A model generated the notes under the pieces. That model did not search any database and was not told where the DNA came from. It saw only the letters and a list, made by a program, of their open reading frames with translations. A stretch of DNA of 64,000 nucleotides from Gentiana macrophylla (taxonomy: Eukaryota; Streptophyta; Magnoliopsida; Gentianales; Gentianaceae): positions 95,124,316 to 95,188,315 of the forward strand of contig CM047810.1 of the NCBI GenBank assembly GCA_026214975.1, in the 5' to 3' direction. This document shows positions 55,680 through 64,000 of this stretch, in pieces. Within the stretch, counting starts at the first letter, position 1. Every line of letters begins with the position of its first letter. A program made the position numbers and the translations under genes.

Positions 55680-56920
55680 CTGTGGATATTGGAAGACCTA
55701 TTCATAGACCCTCATGGCATAAGTTCTTTGACTTACAATTGACAGGAAAGTTATTAAAGTCGTCATTAAAAGAGCCACCAAGAAACTTAACGCTTAAACC
55801 TTTACCCTCTCACCTGAAGTACGTATACTTACAAGAAGATACTCTCCCCCTTATAGTTTCCGTCATTATCACCTTTAGAGGAGGAGAAATTATTAAGAGT
55901 ACTGGGAGAGCATAAGGGAGCTTTTGGATGGACCATTATAGATATTCGAGGAATAAGCCCCTCGGTATGCATGCATAAGATCTCTGTAGACCATGAGAAG
56001 AAGGCTATAGCTCAACCTCAAAAGAGGTTGACAGCCCAGTTGAAGGATGTAGTGAAGGAAGAGATTATTAAGATGTTGGAAATGGGAATTATTTTCCCAG
56101 TTGCTGAGAGTGAATGGGTAAGCCTGATTCATGTGGTTCGTAAGAAGGGAGGATTCACAGTACAACCTAATTAGTTTGATGAGTTGATCTCCGTTAGGCT
56201 GATTACTGGACATCGAGTTTGCATTGACTTTTGGAAACTGAACGATGCAACTCGAAAAGATCATTTCCCCTTACCGTTTATTGACCAAATGTTAGAACGA
56301 TTGAGCGGCCATGCTTATTATTGTTTCTTAGATGGATATTCTTGTTATTATCGAATACACATTGACCCTGAGGACCGCGAGAAGACTATCTTCACATGCC
56401 CATATGGAACATTCGCGTATAACCGCATGCCCTTCGGATTATGTAATGCGCCAGCCACATTCCAAAGGTGCATGATGTCATTATTTGCGGACATGGTGGA
56501 AGATTTTTTGGAGATATTTATGGACGACTTTTCTGTATTTGGAGATAGCTATGATGAATGCTTGGACCACCTGAGTAAGGTGTTGAAAGGATGTGAAGAG
56601 ACCAACCTTGTGCTTAATTAGGAAAAATGGCATTTTATGGTCACTGAAGGAATAGTGTTGGGACATAAGATCTCGAAGAAAGGGATGGAAGTGGACAAAA
56701 CTAAGATTGAAGTCATTAAAAAGTTACCACCTCCAACAAACTTGAGAACGTTGCGAGCCTTTCTTGTCCACGCAGGATTTTATAGGAGGTTTATCATGGA
56801 TTTTTCTAAGATTTCAAGACCTTTGACGGAATTACTAGCGAAGGATGTACCTTTTATCTTTGGAGAACAATGTAAAGAAGCATTCAACACATTAAAGAAG
56901 ATGGTACTAACAGCCCCATT
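55680..56920 (+). pseudogene. Athila reverse transcriptase (element A), truncated
   Basis: A short pre-RT segment (about 55,682-55,850) is followed by KISVDHEKKAIAQPQKRL and EEIIKMLEMGIIFPVAESEW. A TAG lies at 56,172-56,174. Then come LITGHRVCIDFWKLNDATRKDHFPLPF (divided), CFLDGYSCYYRIHIDPEDREKTIF, YNRMPFGLCNAPATFQRCM, the catalytic EIFMDDFSVFGDSYDECL (about 56,510-56,550), a TAG at about 56,619, and GHKISKKGMEVDKTKIEVIKKLPPPTNLRTLRAFL. The homology ends near LKKMVLTAP at about 56,920, where a minus-strand copia gag begins. RNase H and integrase are missing. Confidence 0.92.
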
Positions 56921-57618
56921 TCTGCTTATGTCTTTCGGGTTGTCTTATGTCTTTCAAACTTAATGGCCATTACAAAGGCATCATGGATTTATGGAAAAGG
57001 CACCATCATCATTGCATGTGAAACCATTGACTCAAACTCATCCCTTAATCCTTTGAGGAATTTCATGACATGTTCAGCCTCCATATGATCCATTAGTGTG
57101 CTAATTGCATTGCAATGACATTGAGGATCACAAGAATAGACTGGCATAGGCCGGACGGTTTTGATTTCTTCCCAAAGAACCGTTAACTTGGTGAAATATT
57201 GATCGACAGAATTTGTACCTTGCTTTAGCAGATGCATCTCTTCAAGAAGATCTAAAAGCCTCAAAGTATCAACATTAGAAAATTTTGCAGCAAGATTCTT
57301 CCAAACTGTATGTGCACTCTTGAAATACATTAAACTTTGTGCAATGGTGTTCTCTACAGAATTCAAGATCCATGATCTCACCATTGTATCACATTGTCTC
57401 CATGCATGAAAGTCTGTTGAATTTGCTTCTGGCTTTTTGAATGTGCCGTCTACGAAGCCAATTTTATTCTTGGTGATCAACACCATCTCAATATACATCT
57501 TCCATGGATTATAGTTGTTGCCATCATCAATGGGTGAACAAGAACCATAGACAAATTCTCATTAGGATGAACGTAGAATGGACTGGTGGGGCTTAATTCT
57601 TGTTTCTTTTGCTGCCAT
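56921..57618 (-). pseudogene. Copia gag, truncated at its 3' side
   Basis: Read on the minus strand, gag starts at the ATG at 57,616-57,618 (MAAK), then shifts by one base into ELSPTSPFYVHPNENLSMVLVHPL and again into YNPWKMYIEMVLITKNKIGFVDGTF. The main frame of about 169 residues (56,989-57,498) shows WRQCDTMVRSWILNSVENTIAQSLMYF (divided), AHTVWKNLAAKFS, LLDLLEEMHLLKQGTNSVDQYFTKLTVLWEEI and HVMKFLKGLRDEFESM, all typical of UBN2-type copia Gag. It goes on to about 56,925 and stops at the junction with Athila RT. The rest of the element is absent. Confidence 0.88.
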
Positions 57619-57814
57619 GGCTATCAGGAACTCCAAAACTTATCAAAGATTAATAAATAACAGAGAAAACGATCAAGGAATGGTCAAAAAACTCAGAAAA
57701 TGATTATAGTTTACTCTCAAGAAACTGTAAACACAGAAAAGATGAAGAATTCTCTCAAGAATCTTCAATAACCAGAGAAAACACAAGAAAACATTCAGAA
57801 ATTCTCAAATTTCT

Positions 57815-57826
57815 GCTCTGATACCA
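57815..57826 (-). other. Primer-binding site, initiator tRNA-Met
   Basis: TGGTATCAGAGC on the minus strand, between the LTR start at 57,827 and gag, the standard copia arrangement. Confidence 0.92.
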
Positions 57827-57905
57827 TGTTGAAGTTTGTAGAATTACAAACAGAAAAGAAATTGCGGAATTTCTATTTATGAACTGAAAGTTACAAGTTA
57901 AGTTA
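57827..57905 (-). repeat. Inner end of a copia 5' LTR, truncated
   Basis: The stretch begins TGTTGAAGTTTGTAG (plus sense), directly next to the primer site, so it is the 3' end of the minus-strand element's 5' LTR. It is cut after about 79 bases by the next insertion. Confidence 0.75.
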
Positions 57906-58012
57906 CTACCTCCGTCCCAAAATACAAGTCATCCCACAGGTTTTCGTACAGATTAAGAAAGTTTTGGATGTCATAAATTTGAAGGTTAATGTCTAAAATG
58001 CCTCTTGACTAT
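57906..58012 (+). mobile_element. Left part of a Stowaway/mariner-like MITE
   Basis: CTACCTCCGTCCCAAAATACAAGTC after a TA dinucleotide is the characteristic terminal sequence of Stowaway-type MITEs in plants. The element is interrupted at 58,013 by an LTR element, and its other half should lie beyond the right edge of the window. Confidence 0.75.
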
Positions 58013-59816
58013 TGTTCAGGGTCAATTTGTAGTGTTTTTAAGGATATATTTTATGTCAATATTCCCCATACTCTTATGTTTATCATAGAAATCGAGCTTT
58101 ATATCGAAATATTTAGTAAATAATGTTTTTAATAGTTAAATCTCAAAACGTAACGAATTATGTGCTTAAATGATGATTTTATGTTATTTTGGAAATACGT
58201 TACGCTTTGGTATGTTTTCCTATTGTTGTAGATACTCATTGATGATGGAAGAGAGGATTTTAGAGAGCCAAATTCGTGCTTGGAAAGGATCAATCAAAGT
58301 TATGGAAGATTGAAAGATATAAGGAAAGAAATCAAGCAAGATAAATGTCGGAAAATCAGGATTCCGAGTAGTGACGACCTTGCAACGCAGTTCTTGATAT
58401 GATATAAACTGATTTGACTCTCGACCTCAAGATAAGAGTTGTAGGGCTTGAAGATAGGATTCTACAGGATTTTGAATCACTCCATTCCGACTTACGAGGC
58501 CCGAGATATGAGCGTTACAAGTTTGGATGCTGTTGCTGAAAATAGTGGACGGGCGTCCGACCTTGTGAGCGGGCGTCCGCACCGTTCTCAGTAGCAACCG
58601 CCTCGGATTTTCTATAAATAGCAGCGCGTTTTCAACCCTAAAACATATATTTTCGACTCCTATTGATCCCCAATCATAAGAGAGCAACCTTAGTCGCCCC
58701 ACTTTTTTGGGAGAATTTGGGGTGGCAAGATAGATTAGGTTTTATTTCGTTCGCTTTTCTTTTCTTGTTCGAGCATGATGAAGTTGAGCAGCCATGGAGG
58801 AGCCTTGAAGCTCCCTCTTTCCAGCTGCAACTTTAATTCTTTTCGATGGATGTTTTGTAAGTTTTAATTCAATTGTTTCTTTTCTATGTTTATTTGTATC
58901 TTGCAATATAAATCGGAAGATGATTGCATGATTTGATGCTACCGTATGACGGAAGTCGGTGTAGTTTAGATCACCATAGGAAAGATTAGATTTTTAATCT
59001 ATACATAACGAGAGTTCGTAGATTAATTATCTAGGTTTACGAGAGAACCACAATTAGAATTAATTCGATGCCAGATTATCCTAGAATTGAATTAAGGGAT
59101 ATCACCGTTACCGGAAAGATAGGATTTTTCGTGTATTTATTTCCTTATGTTGTTCTTGTTCTTTCTCATGTTTGTATGGCTGTATGTTAATCGAATTTAG
59201 ATAACGGAAGTTAATAAATTCGTTAGATTGCCATGATAGAGATTAACAATTATTATTCCAACAAGCGGAAGTTGAGGATAAGGTTGTTAGATTAGGATTT
59301 AATCCGTATCTTTGCTTCAGATATAGATGTTAGTTAAGACCGGAAGGCAAACTAATGAATGGCGTGATAAATCGGAAGAGGAAACGCTTCTTTAGATAAG
59401 ATAATAATCCAAGATAACTTGTGAATGAATATGTGTTGATCTTATTTCTTTCGGTGAGATGATGGTTGTTGGGAAGAGGTTGATCATGGTTTGTTCATGG
59501 TTGTTCAAAGAGATAGATTTACCGCTTTCGTAGATGTAGTTTTATTTATGTTTTTATCGCTTTTATCCTTCCTGGCTTTGGATTAACAATCCTCTGTCCA
59601 GTTTACTTTTCCGTTTTAGTTTAGGTTTAGGTTTTAGTTAATAAAGGAGGAATTAATGAAGTTAGATTCGACATCCCAATTCCTCGAGGATCGATACCGT
59701 ACTTATCCAACTTTACTAGCAACTACCCGGTATTCGGCCGGTTAGGAGGTAGTTTTGCATGGTAGTATAGGTTTATAAATTTTCTTTTGTTTTAATGATG
59801 CAAAATCTCCCCAACA
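58013..59816 (+). repeat. 5' LTR of element C (1,804 bp)
   Basis: It starts TGTTCAGGGTCAATTTG and ends CTCCCCAACA. It carries two GGGCGTCCG boxes upstream of a TATA box and a conserved GACATCCCAATTCC-rich end. It is repeated from 62,571. Confidence 0.95.
58613..58622 (+). promoter_or_regulatory. TATA box and GGGCGTCCG boxes of element C LTR
   Basis: TATAAATAGC follows a GC-rich block that contains GGGCGTCCG twice (about 58,551 and 58,571). The same arrangement is in the 3' LTR (TATA at about 63,163). Confidence 0.65.
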
Positions 59817-59820
59817 AAAG

Positions 59821-59838
59821 TGGCGCCGTTGCCGGGAA
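59821..59838 (+). other. Primer-binding site of element C
   Basis: TGGCGCCGTTGCCGGGAA, complementary to tRNA-Asp except near its end, four bases inside the LTR. Confidence 0.9.
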
Positions 59839-62570
59839 TAGGTGTCATGTTGAATCTAGTTTTGTTAGTTCTCGATTTTATTACGTTTATTTTCAATTTC
59901 AATAAAAGTAGCGTATACCAAGTTGAGAGTTTTTATTTTGCCGTGTTTCGATGACCGTTAGGTTAAGAATGTGCAAAAGTTTTTACTCAACTTGTTTTAC
60001 GTGAAGTTTATATGTTTATGTGTTACCTAGTCTAACCCCTGTGCTTAATTTGATAAAATTTCTTTGTCTTGTGATCTCGTATTCTTTGTGTTGTGTTCAT
60101 AAGTATTTAGGGTTTTGCTTTGTTTTTCCTCTTTGTCTATGCATTCTTGTTGTATGGACGGCGTGCGATACGTTGGGCGCCCGTCCGATTCTTCATCTGC
60201 AGTGAACGGCGTTGGGAAGTATTGGGCGCTCGTCCGTTCAAATATTTTCAATCTGCTACGATTTAGAGATCGAGGCGGGCGTCTGAATTACGAGCGCCCG
60301 TCGGTCGGTTTTCAAAGCGACGGCGGCGTCGCAAGGTGGAACGCCCCCGTCGATTACGAGCGCTAAGTGAACGTTAAATCCGGGTTCAATCCAGTTCTAA
60401 ATTTCTTGATTTTATTTTCAATGCTTTTATTTGATGTGGATTTTTCATTCGAGCTTCGTGGCTAATTGATTTTTACATAGATGCCACTGAACTTATATGT
60501 TTTTACTTTTCCATCTATGAATCCATGTTAGATAATTGATCAATTCCTTATATATGATTCATCTAGGCATGTTATAGTGACTATCGGTTCTCGTAAGCTA
60601 TAACTGTTCTTATGGTTAATTAGTAGCTAATGTCGGTTCCGTATGCAACATACCGCTCCGATGAATCTTTTAAGCTTTTAAGACTTACGTGCTTCCTTTG
60701 TTTTATAGTTCATATGGGTAGCTCTTTGTCGCCGGTTTTCCGTATGCTACGTCCTTTCTCCATATGAGTTATACCATGCTTAGATAGATGATTGTTGGTT
60801 TCCATAAGTCTATCACTTTCGATAAGTCTTAAGCGCGTCGGCACTAGTGACACAGCATGCGTTTATCGTAACTTTGTCATTATGTGGTGAGACGTTTATA
60901 TATATGTCGTGTTGCATATAGTGGGCTAGTTTTCTTTCTTTTATTTTATTTTCTTTTTGCATATCATTTAAATGCATTTCATTTAGTTGCATTTCATATA
61001 GTTGCATTGTTTTTCTATTTTTCCTTTTATTTTTCTTAAGTGTAGTCACTTTGTCGGTTTTAAGTAATACCACCTAGTTTATTTTTCTTTTGAGTGTAGT
61101 TAGCTGTCGGTTTCGTAATACTACCTCGTTTTTATTTTATTTTTAGGATTTTTCACGTAGATTGCATTGTAATGCATTTTCATATAGTTGCACCTAGCCA
61201 CTACTATTTTGTAATATTCCGTGTATATGTCCATCTTTATATGAGCTTAATCTAAAAATTCTCTGACTTCCTTTCCTGTGCTTTATATGTTATCTTCCCT
61301 ATCCCCGAGGTATTTCATGTTTGTCAAGTGTGCGCGGGTATTTGCATTAGCGATTGTGAGCTTTAGACGATTTCGAGTTTTCCGGTGGATGGTCCACGAT
61401 CCTCTGGATTCGTTGAGCATTTCTGCGTGAGTCGACCCACTTCGAGAATAGCTCCTTTTTCGAACAACGAATCACCTAAGTTTTCTTTTTCATTACACAC
61501 AACTTGAGGACAAGTTGCAATCTAAGTGTGGGGAGGGGATGGTTTTTGTGTATCTACTTTCATTTGCTCATATTAGTTATAATTTTCTATGAAAAGTGCT
61601 AAATTTTTCAAAATTTTTTGTTTAGTCCCGAGTAACATTTCAACCGCATGCTAGTTTTATAATCTGTCACCTTTAGTTGTTATCAGTAGTCATATCATGT
61701 TTAAGAATAGGTTTGGTAGATTCGATACTCACTTGAACTTCATTCCACGAACCTATTAGATGAAGAGCCAAATATAGAATAGTTTCCGGTTAGTTAAAGG
61801 AAAGTTAATTCTCGATCTGAGATAACACTTATTTAGCATTAATGAAAGTTAAGAACTAGTGCTATATTCACGCAGTTAGAATCTCGATTTTTAGTGTTCT
61901 TGAGAACTTTGAGAGTCTTGAATGTGTTAGAAATATATTTGATCGAGAGTTTTCAAAGAGATTTAAAAATATATATATATCTATAAATAATAAATGAATA
62001 GAATTTCTTTGCGGGAATTTTGTTTGTAACTATCACCTCGAGTCCATTTGGATACTGCCCCAATTGGGAGTGTGATTTACCTTGGACAAGATGAGGATTG
62101 AGTGATCTCGGGGTGACCCTCAATGTAGGGGAGTGTGTTATACTTTTGAGACGCGCGATAGGAAATATAAAATATAAAATGTACGCTTTTGGAACTCTAA
62201 GTCAAGTTGATCTAAACCCAGTAGAGACCGAGAGGTATTTTCTTGGTACTAAGTAAAGGAGTTTAATTGTGAGTTGGTTACTATGTTCTTGGTAATTAGT
62301 TTTGTTAGGTAAGTCTTTGTAGATAGATGAAGTTTTCGTTTAGTTGACCGGATAACTGTTAGTGCTTGATGTATTATATCAAGAGAGGATCGGTGGAAGT
62401 TTAGTAGGTTCTGCACACACATCACCGAGTGAGATCGATTTGCTGAATACTAGCTTGTCATGATTTTGACTATATCTCGTGTCAGGTTATGTGGATTCTT
62501 GATAGTATGTTCTTGTTTTGTTTTACTCGAGGACGAGCAAAAGTTTAAGTGTGGGGGTGTTGTTCAGGGT
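59839..62570 (+). other. Non-coding interior of element C
   Basis: No retrotransposon protein motif was found. From 60,170 to 60,370 it is GC-rich with repeated GGGCGCCCGTCC, GGGCGCTCGTCC and GAGCGCCCGTC words related to the LTR boxes. It is then AT-rich with many TTTTATTTT runs and TTGCATTTCAT words at 60,900-61,200. Near the 3' end lie CAACTTG-AGGA-CAAGTTG (61,500-61,517) with AAGTGTGGGGAGGGG, and CTCG-AGGA-CGAG (62,526-62,537) with AAGTGTGGGGGTG, which is the polypurine tract at the 3' LTR. Confidence 0.75.
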
Positions 62571-64000
62571 CAATTTGTAGTGTTTTTAAGGATATATTTT
62601 ATGTCAATATTCCCCATACTCTTATGTTTATCATAGAAATCGAGCTTTATATCGAAATATTTAGTAAATAATGTTTTTAATAGTTAAATCTCAAAACGTA
62701 ACGAATTATGTGCTTAAATGATGATTTTATGTTATTTTGGAAATACGTTACGCTTTGGTATGTTTTCCTATTGTTGTAGATACTCATTGATGATGGAAGA
62801 GAGGATTTTAGAGAGCCAAATTCGTGCTTGGAAAGGATCAATCAAAGTTATGGAAGATTGAAAGATATAAGGAAAGAAATCAAGCAAGATAAATGTCGGA
62901 AAATCAGGATTCCGAGTAGTGACGACCTTGCAACGCAGTTCTTGATATGATATAAACTGATTTGACTCTCGACCTCAAGATAAGAGTTGTAGGTCTTGAA
63001 GAGAGGATTCTACAGGATTTTGAATCACTCCATTCCGACTTACGAGGCCCGAGATATGAGCGTTACAAGTTTGGATGCTGTTGCTGAAAATAGTGGACGG
63101 GCGTCCGACCTTGTGAGCGGGCGTCCGGCACCGTTCTTGTAGCAACAACGCCTCGGATTTTCTATAAATAGCAGCGCGTTTTCAACCCTAAAACATATAT
63201 TTTCGACTCCTATTGATCCCCAATCATAAGAGAGCAACCACTAGTCGCCCCAGCCCCTTTTGGGAGGCTGGGGTGGCAAGTTAGATTAGGTTTTATTTCG
63301 TTCGCTTTTCTTTTCTTGTTCGAGCATGATGAAGTTGAGCAGCCATGGAGGAGCCTTGAAGCTCCCTCTTTCCAGCTGCAATTCTTTTTCGATGGATGTT
63401 TTGTAAGTTTTAATTCGAATTGTTTCTTTTCTATGTTTATTTGTATCTTGCAATATAAATCGGAAGATGATTGCATGATTTGATGCTACCGTATGACGGA
63501 AGTCGGTGTAGTTTAGATCACCATAGGAAAGATTAGATTTTTAATCTATACATAACGAGAGTTCGTAGATTAATTATCTAGGTTTACGAGAGAACCACAA
63601 TTAGAATTAATTCGATGCCAGATTATCCTAGAATTGAATTAAGGGATATCACCGTTACCGGAAAGATAGGATTTTTCGTGTATTTATTTCCTTATGTTGT
63701 TCTTGTTCTTTCTCATGTTTGTATGGCTGTATGTTAATCGAATTTAGATAACGGAAGTTAATAAATTCGTTAGATTGCCATGATAGAGATTAACAATTAT
63801 TATTCCAACAAACGGAAGTTGAGGGATAAGGTTGTTAGATTAGGATTTAATCCGTATCTTTGCTTCGTATAGATGTTAGTTAAGACCGGAAGGCAAACTA
63901 ATGAATGGCGTGATAAATCGGAAGAGGAAACGCTTCTTTAGATAAGATAATAATCCAAGATAACTTGTGAATGAATATGTGTTGATCTTATTTCTTTCGG
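62571..64000 (+). repeat. 3' LTR of element C, cut by the window edge
   Basis: It repeats 58,013 onward with a few small differences. About 1,430 of 1,804 bases are inside the window. Confidence 0.95.

Larger units (their letters stand above)
39429..56920 (+). mobile_element. Athila-like gypsy element A, 3' end missing
   Basis: The LTR is followed by a tRNA-Asp-type primer site, gag (43,838-45,697), then, after the nested element B, the rest of gag-protease (from 54,992) and RT to about 56,920. There the sequence changes abruptly to a minus-strand copia gag. RNase H, integrase and a 3' LTR are lost. The gag/protease join is exact once B and one TCTAC copy are removed. Confidence 0.85.
58013..64000 (+). 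mobile_element. Non-coding gypsy-type element C (LARD-like), right end outside the window
   Basis: It has two near-identical LTRs (58,013-59,816 and from 62,571), a tRNA-Asp-type primer site and a polypurine tract, with only 2.75 kb between the LTRs. No gag or pol motif is found in the interior in any frame. It therefore depends on a related Athila or Tat element. LTR differences are few (small changes near 58,450, 58,580-58,605 and 58,690-58,725), so it is young. The flanking duplication cannot be tested because the right end is cut; the left flank is ACTAT. Confidence 0.88.

Noticed and set aside
60020..60366. Short open frames in element C
   Set aside because: They have no similarity to gag or pol, differ in frame and strand, and are typical of random open frames in a non-coding interior.

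Overview
The window is repeat-dominated nuclear DNA of a flowering plant, probably a eudicot. It holds Ty1/copia elements primed by initiator tRNA-Met, Ty3/gypsy elements of Athila and Tat type primed by a tRNA-Asp-like site, an L1 LINE relic, MITEs and AT-rich spacers. The only convincing host gene is the first exon of a HAD-superfamily phosphatase on the minus strand near 10.4-10.8 kb. Nothing bacterial, viral or organellar was seen: no CRISPR, no operon, no rRNA or tRNA gene.

Layout. 1-2.5 kb: 3' half of a decayed copia element with its 3' LTR. 3.2-8.8 kb: a full-length young copia element on the minus strand (LTRs about 98% identical, target duplication CATAT), with a GC-rich hAT-like MITE inside gag. 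8.8-12.0 kb: host-like spacer, an AT microsatellite, the HAD exon, and a C-rich element just upstream of it. 12.1-13.7 kb: L1 relic. 15-20 kb: LTR debris, including an Athila-like solo LTR. 20.9-32.9 kb: an old large retrotransposon, read here as a minus-strand Tat-type derivative. It carries no gag-pol, but has a plus-strand (antisense) coiled-coil gene with its own TATA box and introns, and a minisatellite next to its 3' LTR. A copia element with an integrase-core deletion (about 23.7-30.6 kb) lies inside it. 34.7-38.0 kb: an inverted LTR fragment and pieces of another copia element.

38.0-56.9 kb is an Athila-like nest. A 3' internal fragment leads into an LTR that also has a primer site on its other side, a tandem arrangement. 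That LTR contains a 2.6-kb gag-only copia element (duplication TAACG). The gag/protease junction of the following element contains a complete second Athila element (45,698-54,986, duplication TCTAC). 56.9-58.0 kb: a truncated minus-strand copia gag and LTR and half a Stowaway-like MITE. 58.0 kb to the edge: a non-coding gypsy element with 1.8-kb LTRs, whose 3' LTR is cut by the window end.

The genes do not cooperate as a system. The interest lies in the nesting history, in non-autonomous designs (antisense gene, gag-only, no genes), and in a stem-loop plus polypurine module that occurs twice near the 3' end of each of three gypsy elements. I found no clearly new biological system; the antisense gene and the paired module are the best candidates for follow-up.
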